Source of the DNA: Anniella stebbinsi
Lineage: Eukaryota > Chordata > Lepidosauria > Squamata > Anniellidae
Direction: 5' to 3'
DNA length: 64,000 nucleotides
Assembly (NCBI GenBank): GCA_029215795.1
Contig: JARDYH010000003.1
Coordinates: 173,240,382 to 173,304,381, forward strand
The stretch's first letter is position 1, and the number at the start of each line of letters is the position of its first letter. A model generated the notes under the pieces. The model had not been told where the DNA came from and did not search any database. It was given only the letters and a program-made list of their open reading frames with translations. Below, one piece after another: positions 33,378 to 45,734 of the stretch. Position numbers and translations under genes: made by a program.

Positions 33378-35170
33378 TAGACTCTGTATCCATCTTTTCT
33401 ATAACTTCCTCCTTGGGAAGGTCTAGTACCTAAAGATGGATCAAAACTGCAAGACTATTCACTACCATCTATTCCATGAGTGAAGAACTTCTTTTAGTCC
33501 TAGGGCTATATTCAATTTTGGAGAAGATTTCAAGGGCTACATTCCAATGGTGGGTGGGGCCAAAGGCAAAAGGGGTTGGAGACAAAACACAAAAAATACT
33601 AGTATAGTTTACTGCCAATTACTAAACCTGAAGAGAGGCATTTCAACCTCTAGAATTGGGAATGCACAAAAGCTGAAAAAGGGGGAGGTGTCAGGGGAAG
33701 TGGGCATGACCATCTAGGGAATTTCAGAAGGCCTGATTTTACAGACCTGAAGTTCCCCATTCATGCTTACTGACATCAAGAAGAGAGTATCGAACACAAG
33801 TGTACCCTAATCGGTTGGAAATGCAATTCTGGATCGAACCCGATGTGTAGCCTATCCTTGCTCTGTACCCTTCCACAACTTCAATGTTGTGGTGTGTCAC
33901 ACCAATGCCACAAAGACCAGGATTAAGTGACCTGAGATGGGTTGTTGTATGACATCCATAGCAATCCTGTAGTGAGGATTTAAGCAATCATCCCATGACT
34001 GGAGCTAGTATCTTTTCCCTTAGCACCAGAGATGCTAGCAGCTGTAGACGTTTCAGTGAGTCTTGGGTATAAACACTCCTGAGAGTTATTGGGGCACAAT
34101 AATAATGAAGACTAAAAAGTCTACTTTTCCATTTAGGAATGAAAATGTAATTTAATGTCCTGTATCTCTGAGAAGTGTATATTAAACTTGAGCGGGGGGG
34201 GAGGGGAATCTAATTCCCTGAAGCACTGAGGCACCAATATTACAGGCTATGCTATTTTCTGCATATTGTAGCTTTCTGGAAGAGAGCTTTCACTTCTCTA
34301 AATAACTTTTCTGAATTACTGATAAACAACTAACATTCACTCCTGGTCTGTAAATGCGGTCAGCAGCAGCAGTCCCCTTTTGTTTATTGTCATCTGAATA
34401 GCATTACACTTTCATTATGTGGAATGCATAAAATGTAACGGAAGGTACTCAGGAGTCGATAGCAAGGTCATAATTTATTATCGGGATTCTGCTGACATTT
34501 ACAGACCATTTAAACTTTGTTCTTCTGGTTTATAACATCAGCATCAGCACAATCTTTGTAGTGCATCACTGCCTGCAGTGTGGCTATAATGGAACTCACA
34601 CGAATAACTGGTGGCAAATTAGAATTTCCTGTTTATGATTTATCGATGTGCCAGCTGTAAATATTAAAGTAAAAAAACCCTCTCTTCATTAAACTGAACC
34701 TAAAGCACCACAAAATGTCGACATGACTTTTTAAAAGCAAAATATTTTTCTGCAAACTGTAGGGTGACAATGTTAGCAGTATTTATCCATAAATAAAAAA
34801 TTCTATTAAAAGGCTAAGTTTTCATTTACAATATGCAGGATTTATCTGTTCTTCGATCTTCAGGATGCCAAAATATCCTGTTGTTGTTGCTTTTAAAATA
34901 GTCTTGACAGAAGCAACACAATATTTCATTCCTATTTATTTATTTTTCAGCCTAATTAAAATCTGAGAGGGGCTTTTATTTAATTATTTTAAATAAATTC
35001 AGGACTTGAGAATTGTGCATAGCCAGAACAAACATGGTGAATTTTCTTCTGACATTGTAAATTTGTTATCGCAAAACAATTGGACAGGGTGCTATTATGT
35101 TCTTGTACTTGAGATGACAACTTCTGTGTTTTTAATACAATGTTCATACTCCCCTCCTTAGTGGTTGGTT
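33378..35170. other. TE-poor AT-rich DNA, candidate conserved element within
   Basis: No repeat or gene is recognised over 1.8 kb. The 34330-34700 part has balanced, non-repetitive composition with TTTATTATCGGG, TTTATGATTTATCGATG and similar homeodomain-like AT cores, the texture of vertebrate conserved non-coding elements. This cannot be tested from one genome. Confidence 0.35.
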
Positions 35171-36925
35171 TCATAGATCATAGAATAGTTGAGTTGGAAG
35201 GGGCCTATAAGGCCATCGAGTACAACCCCCTGCTCAGTGCAGGAATCCACCTTAAAGCATACCTGACAGATGGTTGTCCAGCTGCATCTTGAAAGCCTCT
35301 AGTGTAGGAGAGCCCATGACTTCCCTAGTTAGTTGGCTCCATTGTCATACTACTCTAATAGTCAGGAAGTTTTTTCCTGATGTCCAGCTGGAATCTGGCT
35401 TCATGTAACTTGAGCCCGTTATTCCATATCCTGCACTCTGGGATGATCGAGAAGAGATCCTGGCCCTCTTCTGTGTGACAGCCTTTCAAGTATTTGAAGA
35501 GTGCTATCATGTCTCCCCTTAGGCTGACCATATGAAAAGGAGGACAGGGCTCATGTAACTTTAACAGTTGTAGAGAAACGGGAATTTCAGCCAGTGTCAT
35601 TTGTATGCAATTAGTTCCTGGTGAAATTCCCTCTTTATCACAACAGTTAAAGTTGTAGGCACTATACTAGGGTGACCAGATACAAAAGAAGACAGGGCCC
35701 CTGCAACTTTAACTGTTGTGATGAAGAGGGAATTTCACCAGAAACTAATTGCATACAAATGACACTGGCTGAAATTCCCTTTTCTCTACAACTGTTAAAG
35801 TTACATGAGCCCTGTCCTCCTTTTCATATGGTCAGCCTATCTCCCCTCAATCTTCTCTTCTCCATGCTAAACATGCCCAGTTATTTCAGTCACTCCTCAC
35901 AGGGCTTTGTTTCCAGAGCCATGATCATCCTCGTTGCCCCCCTCTGAACCCATTTCAGCTTGTCTGCATCCTTCTTGAAGTGTGGTGCCCAGAACTGGAC
36001 ACAATACTCAAGATAAGGCCTAACCAGTGCCAAATAGAGGGGAACTACTACCTCGAGCAATTTGTAAGCTATACATCTATGAATGCAGCCCAGAATGCAA
36101 CCCAAAATAACATTTGCTTTTCTTTGCAGCCACACCACACTGTTGGCACATATTCAGCTTGTGATCTACAACAAGATCCTTCTCGGTTGTAGTATTACTG
36201 TGCCAAGTATCCCCCATCTTGTAACTGTGCATTTCCTTCTGTCTTCCAGGGTATTAGCTATCCCACCCAATTTTGTGTCATCTGCAAATTTGATAAGCAT
36301 TCCCTGCACCTCCTTATCCAAATCATTTATAAAAATGTTGAAGAGCACTCGGCCCAGGACTGAGCCCTGCAGTACCTTGCTCTTTACCTCCCTCCCCCCC
36401 CCCCAGTTTGAGAACGTACCATTGATAAGCACTCTGTAGCCAATTGTGGATCCACCTAATAGTTGTTCCATCTAGTCCATTTTTAGTTAGTTTGCTGATC
36501 AGAATGTCATGTGGTACTTTGTCAAAAGCTTTGCTAAAGTCAAGTTATATTATGTCCACAGCATTCCCACAGTCCGCAAGAGAGGCTACCTGACCAAAGA
36601 ATGAAATCAGACTAGTCTGGCAGGATTTGTTCTTGACAAATCCATGCTGGCTTCTAGTAATCACTGTATTGTTTTCAAGGTGCTTGCAAATTGGCTTCTT
36701 TATCATCTGCTCCAAATTATTCCCAGGGATTGATGTCTGACTAACTGTTCTGTAGTTCCCAGGTTCCTCCTTTTTGCCCTTTTTGAAGATCGGGACAACA
36801 TTAACCCTCCTCCAGATGTCTAACACTTCACCTATCTTCCATGATTTTGCAGAGATAATAGACAGTGGTTCTGAGAGTTCTTCTCCTTTATTACTCTGGT
36901 TGCAGTTCATCAGGCCCTGGAGATT
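35171..36925 (-). mobile_element. CR1 LINE, 3' part, truncated and internally deleted
   Basis: On the minus strand it carries part of CR1 ORF2: a fragment with IFKKGKKEEPGNYR and HGFVKNKSCQTSLISFF (36910-36545), then [16 protein letters not shown] and KFADDTKLGG (36471-36166), then the C-terminal VRPYLEYCVQFWAP region (about 36138-35890), followed by the 3' UTR ending in the CR1-type tail near 35171. The RT-to-C-terminal junction near 36190 skips expected sequence, so there is an internal deletion, and the frame is broken several times. Copy 8 of the hAT MITE sits inside the 3' region. Confidence 0.9.
35520..35839. mobile_element. Palindromic hAT MITE, copy 8 (A-type, nested in CR1)
   Basis: 320 bp, perfect 8-bp duplication TCTCCCCT (35512-35519 and 35840-35847). 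It splits the CR1 3' region, which resumes without loss on the other side. Confidence 0.95.
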
Positions 36926-36928
36926 TGT

Positions 36929-37005
36929 CTGCAGATCTACACTACAGCTTTATAGCAGTATTGAAGTGCCAGAACAATTGTGTCAGGCTTTAAGGTGCCA
37001 AAAAA
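36929..37005. mobile_element. Fragment of the GATCTACACTAC MITE
   Basis: GCAGATCTACACTACAGCTTTATAGCAGTATTGAAGTGCC matches 53684 and the inverted end of 33246. Confidence 0.5.
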
Positions 37006-39404
37006 GGTAGTATTTTTGACTGTGTATGTGTGTGCAGACACAAATGTCATGTGTGTGAGTTCAGATTTGAGTGTAGGGGACCCACTACAGCCCACTAACA
37101 TCTTAGCATTGATTTGGCCCTAATGAGCTTCAAGGCCATGGTTTAATTTTTTAAAAAAGAAATCTGTCTTAAAATCCAGAATAGACCCCTGGTAGTTCAT
37201 GTCTCCTCTCACTTTCATAATAGGGCTGAGCTATACCTGGTAAATATTCATAAGCAAATGTATTTCCTTGCACTTGGTTAGCAGTATGGAAAGTGCCTAG
37301 TTTTTCCCAGTTTGCAGTTAAACCTACAGCCTTTAATGCATTTATAAGGGCAAGTGGTACACTGGGGATGAACTGTGGCCTTTCACTAAGAGGATGACAT
37401 CTATTGTAATAGGGTTTAATACCCAACTGATTTAAACATGACATTATGAAAAAGATTTGGCAGTTGTTAAAATTTTGTTAACATATTCATGAAAGATAAT
37501 GTGTGAATTATTATTCCTTTTAAACAAAAAAAAGGTTACTGTAGTCCCACATGGCTCTTGGAGTCCCTTTAACATTGTGTAAAATATAATTGACGATTTG
37601 TGCTGCAAAGGAAGTCGGTATAACAGGTTCATAACTATAAAAGCCTGATCTCCTAAGCTTACATTTCTTGTTCAAATTCTAGCCTTGATTATGCTAGAAT
37701 CAGCTCTTAATCATGCATGGCTTTGAAGTTAAGGAGTTTGTTAATAATCAATATTGTCTGACACAATCATATTTTGCAAAGACATGTCTCCATGATAAGT
37801 CACCCAAAACACAAGATAGTTTAAAATCCATTACTTCCCCCTGATGAGCCTGCTGCAGAGATACGACAAAGAGTAGGGACACATTGACAGTAAAATGTTT
37901 GGACTTATTCATGCATAAACATTTTCCCTTATATATTTTGCTGTACATTTTTTTGGTGGGGGGGAGTTAACCCTGAGGTGCAAACTTGGAGTTACTCTGA
38001 TTCTGCTGATACCTCCCTCTTGTGTGAGTGATGCAATTTTGGCTACTTTCACATGAGCATAGGAAGATGTGGATGGTATTTGAAAGATTATTAACGAATC
38101 CGTAAAAGTTCTGAATATTGTGAAACTAGCTTGTTAAAGAAAAGAAAACATTTTGGACTAGCTTTTGCCCCTGAACCAGCTAAAATTAATAATGACTAAT
38201 TAATCATCATTGAAACCATTGTAGCCTGTTATCACAAATGTAACTAAATTTAGCTAGTTCAGAGAAATCGCTTTTCTTTTTTAGAAACATTTTAAAATTG
38301 CTTTAAAATCCCATTCTGTTCTCCTGAGCACTCAGTAAAAGAATACACTGAAGAACAAAATCTGTTTTGAAAATTAATTATTTAACTCTTTTAATTATTT
38401 GATTAGTTCAGGGGCTTCTATCTTCAACTCTGACTGGCAACATGAACAGGATTGACACTTGTGTTTTCGTTTTGTTTTTCAAAATGTCTGTGATCTACAA
38501 AAGCAACGAAAGCAATTTCATAACTGTGCCCTTGTGGGATGAATATCTTTTTCGAAATGATTATGATGGATGGCAATAACAGACAATGAGAAAGTTGGTT
38601 ACCAGGCACTTTTGTTCCTTGCTGTTTAATCTACCACTCAGAGTGGATTCTGCTTAGGCTGAAAGTACATGATTGACACAGGTAATCAAAAAAAAGATAA
38701 AAATATGTTTGTTCATTTTCAGGATTCAAGAAGGAAGTGAGACAAACTGTCTGAGAATGAGATGCCTGGTAATGAATAAATATTGTTCTTCCAGAGTCAA
38801 TTAGAACTTGTTCTGGCAACAAGTGATTTTGATACGAAAACACGATGAAAATCAGATTTGTGGTCATCATATCTGGATTGTTATTTATTATATATATATA
38901 TACACTTCCCGAGTACAAATTTAAGATGATTTTTAAAAGTTTTATTTTAGTAATGATTGTAAAAATTAAAACAACAACAAGAAATCCATCTCTGCTCTCT
39001 CTTCTACATGTCACAGTAAATTGTATTGAATGTTCTTTCTGATGGTAGGATCATAGAGTTCTAGATTTTCATGGCTCTCAGAGACCAGGAAATTTTCCAG
39101 GGAGAGAAAAATGAGGGATGAGCAGGGGTTCTGTTACGTCTTATGAGAGGGCAGTTTATATTTTTACCCTAAAATGGCCTCTTCTTTTGCATACCCGAGG
39201 TGTCAGATTGGGTTGAATTCTTGATCTAAAATAAAAGCAAAGAGGGGTTTTGTTTGTTTGTTTGTTTTTCTTTTCCTTTTTAATGAGCCCAAGGTTGCCA
39301 AAATGTTGAAATTGATATAGATGAAAGGAAGAAAAAAATACAGAACAGAGAAAATATTGAATAAACAGACAAAGGCCTAAAATATTCCTGAGCAGCCATA
39401 CTTA
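37006..39404. other. Unassigned AT-rich DNA
   Basis: No family or gene recognised over 2.4 kb. Contains a short TA run at 38891-38902. Confidence 0.45.
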
Positions 39405-39757
39405 GGGAGTCATCAGACAAGCATTTTATTGCATGTTCATTACTGACCACTCATGGTTTATTGTGGGCCCTTTGGATGACGATGTCTGTTTCCTGCACGC
39501 CTCCCACTCCTTTTCTCAGTTTTAAAGTGACAAAATAAACCTCTTTTAATCCAAGTCTTCTGAGGTTGCGCTATAAATTGCCCACTAGAGGGTCCTGTTC
39601 CCATTGAAATCCATTGAAATCTACTGGCCATGTGGGCATTGGTCTCTTCTCCATGAAAAGTGCTCATTTTGAAAGCGGAAGAGAACCAGCAAGAGAGCCT
39701 ATGGTAAGGAAACACTATTTCCCACAATTCCCCCCCCCCTCGGGTCTGATGAATCCC
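39405..39757. mobile_element. Harbinger-like MITE (GGGANTCATCAGAC ends), copy 1
   Basis: 353 bp. Left end GGGAGTCATCAGAC, right end GTCTGATGAATCCC, flanked by a TTA duplication, the TWA target typical of PIF/Harbinger. Interior is non-coding. A relative lies at 46257-46609. Confidence 0.7.
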
Positions 39758-40231
39758 TTATTCTGGTACATTTCAATATATTTATTTCCTAGTATATCAT
39801 CATATAATGGCATGCAATAACAGCAGGTAAGTTGAAGGAAATCCCTCCACACCCTCCACACCCAACTTCACTGCTTTGTTGGGCTGTATGAGGATGCACA
39901 ACTTGACAGAAACTCTGCTATGCACAGCAAAGTTCTCCTGGTTGGGAAAATAGCAGCAGCAAAACAAGGAAGCCTAGCTTCACATTAGCCATTCAGCACA
40001 TTCTCTAATTTGCAGAAATGGCCCCTTTACGGCTACCATTGTGTGCAACATTAGACAAACGAAAATCTAAAGCCCCCATCTTGAGTTGAAATGGTGGCTC
40101 ACATGGAGAAGTGAATGGCTGTGGTGCCCTCCTTGATCGCTTGCACAGTCCAGGTCACATGGGTGGATGGGCGGCAGCAGTAGCTCCACGAGCAACCACT
40201 AAGTGTGGACTCGGGTTAGTCCGTCCGTCCA

Positions 40232-40495
40232 TATTCTTGACAATTCCATGCTGGCTTCTACAGATTGACCACATTTTGATCTGCTTTAGAATATTCCCAA
40301 GTATTGACATCAGGCCAACTGTTCTATAATTTCCCGAATCTTCCTTTTAAACCTTTTTGAAGATAAGGACAATGTTCACCCTCCTCCACTCTTCTAATAT
40401 GTCACCTCTTCTACAGGATTTTCCAAGGATAATAGATAGAGGTTCTGAGAGTCCATCCTCTATCTCCTTCAACACTTACTAGCTGTCCTCCTCAA
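40232..40495 (-). mobile_element. CR1 LINE fragment
   Basis: Matches the 36610-36900 segment of the larger CR1 copy (TTGACAATTCCATGCTGGCTTC, then the TCTTCCTTTTAAACC/GAAGATAAGGACAATG region), in the same orientation. It is old and diverged. Confidence 0.7.
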
Positions 40496-40943
40496 CTGAC
40501 ATTTTTCACCTGTCACTCTATTCCTATTCATGCATTTGAGAGAATGTGTGAAGGTTCAAAGTGTGTACTGGGAGGGTGCTACATGTGGCAGCCCTGCCAC
40601 CTATTTCTGTGTGCACCTGTGACAACCCCCACCGTATACTGATCCTTTATTCCTCTTCTGAATCAAAGGACCCAGCTAAGGTTTAGGTAGCAAGGGGTTT
40701 GGAATGCTGCAACCATCCCTGTGACATGCTTCTCTCTTCTCAGGCCCCACAGCTATACAGCTCTGCACCCTAGCCCCCAAATCTCTCTTTCACTGCCACC
40801 ACTACCCACCTCAGGTACACCCACAGACCACACCAGTTGAATTTAATCGGATTTATTAAAAAGAAATATGTTCATGTACAAAAGCTTAATGGTTTCCTCA
40901 GTTCCAAAAGCATGATGGTTACAAAGGCACAATGCATAATGGT

Positions 40944-41261
40944 AGGGTGACCATATGAAAAGGAGGACAGGGCTCCTGTATCTTTAACAGTTGCAAAGGA
41001 CAGGGAATTTTAGCAGGTGTCGTTCGTATGCATACAGAACCTGGTGAAATTCCCTCTTCATCACAACACTTAAAGCTGCAGGAGCCCTGTCCTCTTGACC
41101 ATTTACAAAAGAGGGCAGGGCTTCTGCAGCTTTAACTCTGTGATGATGAGGAAATTTCACCAGATGTTGCATATATACAAATGACACCTGCTGAAATTCC
41201 ATTTTCTATGAAACTGTTAAAGATACAGGAGCCCTGTCCTCCTTTTCATATGGTCAGCCTA
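40944..41261. mobile_element. Palindromic hAT MITE, copy 9 (A-type, older variant)
   Basis: 318 bp with 8-bp flanks ATAATGGT (40936-40943 and 41262-41269); the first T of the terminus overlaps the left flank. Carries the AGCAGGTGTC/TGCATA variant arms also seen at 12929 and 61307. Confidence 0.88.
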
Positions 41262-41642
41262 ATAATGGTTTCAGTTCAGAATTCCTCTTACATGTTTCAA
41301 ATAGAACATCAATAGTTCACCTACCTACTCTACACTATTCTCCTTCCTACACACTAATCCACCAAAATAACAAAACACATACTTCCTTCCTCAAACTACC
41401 CTGACAGGCCTAAACCCAAATCACTCTGAGCTACTGATCTTACTCATCTCCTCCTGTCTCCTCCCCAGCACTTCAATATATCTTCATTCACTCAGCTAAC
41501 TCCTCCCATTTTCTCTCTCCCAACCAATCCAGGCATCCCAAACAACCAGCCAATCAACACTCACCCTCACATCCTGGTCATTTACTCTCCCTCCCTCTAT
41601 GGTTAACACTTACCATCCTGGTTCCTGAAACATAAACACAGT

Positions 41643-41880
41643 GGCTGAATTCGGATGACACAATAAGCAACTGGTGTGTGTGTGTGTGGGGGGGGGACAA
41701 TAGTCAGTTGTATTGACTATTGTGTCATCCGAATGCTGCCATAGTCAACTCAGGGCTGATCCTAATCCACACCACAATTCATTATTTATTACCATGTTGT
41801 GTGGGGAGTACACCCTAGATGAACAACTGTAAAGTTGATTATTACCCCACCATTGACTATCGTGTTGTCCAAATTCAGCC
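41643..41880. mobile_element. Harbinger-like MITE (GGCTGAATTCGGATGACAC ends)
   Basis: 238 bp. Ends GGCTGAATTCGGATGACAC and GTGTTGTCCAAATTCAGCC, 3-bp duplication AGT. Same family as 45198-45734. Confidence 0.72.
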
Positions 41881-42735
41881 AGTGAGTACATTTGTAAGCA
41901 ATAAACATCTCTACCTATGAAGCAGAAAGTATGTGTGTGTCACGTATGTCCGGAAATGTTTACCCACTTCCAGATGAGTTAGAAACTTGACATGGTGACA
42001 CAGAGATAGGTCTGGCTGTACAATGTACCAGAAAAATCTAAAGATACGAATTTTGGGGGTTTCAGTATTTTTAAAGAATTTAATAAAAACCTAGGTTTAT
42101 GTGTACAACTCCCAGCTTGCCTTGGGCAGGAGGCCAGACTTACTGTCTTTGGTGGCCATAGTGAGTGCACAGGTTGGTGGCTGCTGTCTTTTACAACCCC
42201 GCCTCCTAAGGTTGGTCTCGAGCAGTCAACCCAATTCCACATAAAAGGAAACAACCCACATAAATGGGCTGCATCCACTTGCGGTGCCTCCTCCCACACT
42301 CTGAGTAGTTTTAAAATGTAACTAGATACAACAGCATGACTTTGAGAGGTCAAACATGCCCAAAGGCACTCCATCCTGATATTGCTGTTTTCTCAGAATC
42401 TGGGGGAAGCAAGTCTGTAGCATTTGCCCTTAAGAGGGAGGGGGAGGGGAGGCACTCTGCGCATGCCCAGAAACAGACCCGACAAAGGGGGGAGTGCCTG
42501 GCCCAGGCCTTGCTCTTCAGTACAGGCTCTTGATGTAGCACTTGGTGGGTGAGAAGCACAGGCCAAGGCAGTCCTAGCAGGAATGGCCAGAGTTGGGTGC
42601 CTCTACTGATAGCTGCTTAACTCCCCTCCTTGGCGATGCTACTCCTCGATGCTCTATTGAGGAGCAGCATCGGCAATAAGAGGATGTTTCAGAGGATGCA
42701 GGCACCTGCAGGCTGCCAAAGGCATGCTGGGAGGT

Positions 42736-42773
42736 GTAGTACTGGCTAGGGGTGTGCACCTAGCCAGTACTAC
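42736..42773. repeat. Perfect 15-bp-arm palindrome at a hAT-like end
   Basis: GTAGTACTGGCTAGG and CCTAGCCAGTACTAC around the 8-bp loop GGTGTGCA: flanking DNA plus the first terminal bases of the element are repeated inverted just inside it. Confidence 0.85.
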
Positions 42774-43290
42774 ACTGTTCGGATGATCCACATCTGGATC
42801 GTCTAATCTCATCCGAACCGATCCGAAAGGACCCAATCAGGCTTGGAAGAGATCAGAGGATCAGACCTCCCACCCCATTCATGCTCCTTACCTTCCAGGG
42901 CCATCCGCTGGTACCTTCTACTGACAAACAGGCTTCGCGGCCTGCCTCTCAGTAGACATCAGGCAGGCCACGAAGCCTATTTCTAAGTAGACAGGACCAG
43001 TGGATGGCAGCGGACAGAAGCGAACGGCCCCAGCAGGTAAGAAGCATGAGTAAAGGGGAGGGACAGGGAGGGAAGAGTTAGGCCCCCACTCACCCACCCC
43101 CATGTTTTCCTCATAGGCTTGCATTGGGGGAAAGCTTTCTTTCCCCCAATGCAAGCCTATGGCGAAAGCACCTAAAATGGTGGCCAATCCGAAAATTGGA
43201 CTTCCGATTTTTGGATCGGGATCGGGTCCAATCTGATCCAGAAAGCCTCCAATCCGATCCGATCCAACATGCCAACCCCGGTTCTGATCT
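42747..43290. mobile_element. Foldback hAT-like element (TAGGGGTGTGCAC end)
   Basis: Left end TAGGGGTGTGCAC. Subterminal GATCCGATC motifs lie at both sides (42780-42850 and 43200-43270), with a stem pair of CCCCCAATGCAAGCC motifs around 43110-43165. The right terminus is eroded (CATGCCAACCCCGG), so the end is approximate. Inserted in the Helitron-like element. Confidence 0.65.
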
Positions 43291-44265
43291 AATCCAGGGG
43301 TCAGCATGTTGAGTTGCTGATTTATAATAAAGCACGGGGAAGCGAACCCTGACCTCTCACTAACTGTCTTTGTTCTCCTACCTGACTTTCTCAAACTGCC
43401 ACTAACCCTGCCCATCATTCCATTCTAGCCTCAGCTATATCAGTCAATCCTCCATTCACTCTTCTGTCTCAATGATATAGTCATGCTTTTACATAAAAAT
43501 CATAAACTTTATTCAGAAATCCACAAGCAGAGTGCCAGAACTAAGATGGCCAGCTCTCCAGTTGTCTTCCAGCACATCTCAGATGGCGTTCAAAGATTAA
43601 CACCTTATTCAGGGACCTAGGCCTACAACTCCCAACATGCCTTGGGCAGAAGGGAGACTTATCAGACTTTGGCAGCCATTATCTGGTAGTGGCTCATCCT
43701 CCTGGGCCTGAAGGGAGAGCACCTGGGGCCAGCTGCCTCAGTTGCTAGGCCCCATTGGGAGCAGGAAGGGAAGAGGCTGCAGCACTTGGCCTGTTGCCAA
43801 TGGCAACCAAGTGACCCATCAGTCAGCAAGCCAGCTCCCTCACGGCCTACCTATGAGCACTGATTACACAGTGTCATGTGGACTGGCTCAGCCAGACTTC
43901 ACTTCCCATGAGCTTCAGCAGCAGGATTCCCATTGGGCAAGTCGGGCACCACAGCAAAAGGCATGCCGGGAGTTGTAGTTTTTGTTTTCTGGGGACAAGG
44001 AAAATTATGGTGACAGCTTCAAGGTGGCCCTGACCATGCATTGAAGGTGAGAGAGGGGGGGGGGGAGAAATTAATTTAATTTGTTTTAAAGTTACCTCAC
44101 AGGCCTAGGACTGGCCTACCTTGAAGGGTTGTCATGAGGGCGAGAGAAGGAAAAAAAGAAATGGATTTAATTTGTTTAAAGGTTAACTCAGGCCTAGCAC
44201 TGGCCTGCTACTTTAAGATGATTACTTCACAGAAATATATGTTAGGGTGCCCAAGCAACGCCAGG

Positions 44266-44950
44266 TAGAAACTTAAAAGTTGGCATGCTGATAGGTCTGG
44301 CTGTACAATGTACCAGAAAAATCTAAAAACATGAAATTTTGGATTTTAAGAATTTTTATGTCAGATAAAAGGGCCAAGTCACCAGTGGCCTTCACCACCC
44401 TGGCTCTCTGCCAAAACCTGTTAAACGTAGATATTATATAGTAAATTATGCCAATAAGGTATTCTGTGTTCTGGTTACTTTCCTTTTTTCATAATAATAA
44501 CTTCAGAGCACATGCATACAACAGTTTCTCACGTCCACTGAGATAACATACTATAACATACTACATAACATACTATATGTTATTCAGATATCTGGGCAAT
44601 GTCAGGTTTATTTTGAAAACATTGTTTTAGGTTTGGATCTCTTTTAGCTGGTAGAAAGGGTGTTGTGTATCCTGATTATTTTTGAAGTTTAGACGGCTGC
44701 TCCAGCCAAGGCCATTTCAGGTAAAACAAAAAAATGTGGTTTATCACTAAGCTCTAATTTAAAATACAGTTCTTATTAACACAATTTTCCATTTATTCTA
44801 ACAAAACAATTTACAAACTCAACCAAACTAAAAACAACCAACCAACCAACCAACCGAAAGATGAATAAGTTGCAGAGAAATTTATTATTTATCAAATACA
44901 TGTCATAAACATTATTCACAGACCCGAGCAATGCCAGGCGTATCAGCTAG
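44266..44950 (+). mobile_element. Second Helitron-like fragment with intact 3' end
   Basis: Begins inside the family (GTAGAAACTTAAAAGTTGGC matches 24690-24730 inverted) and ends with CCCGAGCAATGCCAGG, a hairpin remnant, then CTAG before T at 44951. An internal fragment recurs at about 48660-48760 in inverse orientation. Confidence 0.6.
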
Positions 44951-45197
44951 TTCTTAATAAAACAGCAAATATTCTAAGCATATTCAAACTACATACATTA
45001 CAGAATAGGCATAGAACAGTCAAGCATCACAGCACCAGCACCATCAACCCTCAGTTCCGACCTTGCTGTATTGAACAGCAAGGTCTGAATGAGAGTTCTG
45101 CTCATAGGTGCTTGAACCTGAGTAGAACTTCACCACAATTGGAAACCCCTTTTATCAGTTCAGCAAGCATGTATGGCCCCATCCCTACATATGCTTT

Positions 45198-45734
45198 GGC
45201 TGCATTCGGACAACACATTAGTCAATGGTGGGTTGAGTAGCCAACTCACCGTTGGTTCTTTTGTTGGTACTCCATGCTCAACATATTCCTACACAACTGT
45301 GGGTGGTTGGGGCTGGCATTGAGTGGACTAATAGTCAACCCAACATTTGACTGACACAGCCCCCACCCCTCTCCCACCCTCCCTCCTCCCACAATCCTCC
45401 CAGTTCTATCCCAGCAGCCTCTGCAAGTTGCACCAGTTGTAGCAGAGTGGTAGCCGCCGCTTTGGTCACTCTTGCTGCCTGCCTTTATGGGCTTGTGTTT
45501 TAACTCACTCACCACACGCCATTAACATACTCACCCCTCCACACAACACTTTAAACAACTGGCTTTGAGCTCAACAACTTGCAAGCCAATTGTTTCTCTC
45601 CATTACTTATTTGGGCGGAATAGCATACCGTCAGTAGTTTGTGAGCGGCGTGTTACCCTCCACACAACAAAATAAGCAACACAACTGACGATTGTCCCCC
45701 TCCCCGTTGCTTAATGTGTTGTCTGAATGCAGCC
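45198..45734. mobile_element. Harbinger-like MITE (GGCTGCATTCGGACAACAC ends)
   Basis: 537 bp. Ends GGCTGCATTCGGACAACAC and GTGTTGTCTGAATGCAGCC, 3-bp duplication TTT. Related to 41643-41880 by its ends and by AGTCAATGGTGGG/AATTGTCC blocks. Confidence 0.75.

Larger units (their letters stand above)
41908..44265 (+). mobile_element. Helitron-like non-autonomous element, copy 2
   Basis: Starts TCTCTACCTATGAAGC after an A and matches the minus-strand copy at 22899-24793 along its length. It is interrupted by the foldback element at 42747. Its 3' hairpin (CCCAAGCAACGCCAGG) is present at 44250-44264, but the CTAG terminus is lost where it joins a second Helitron fragment. No Rep-Hel ORF. Confidence 0.7.
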
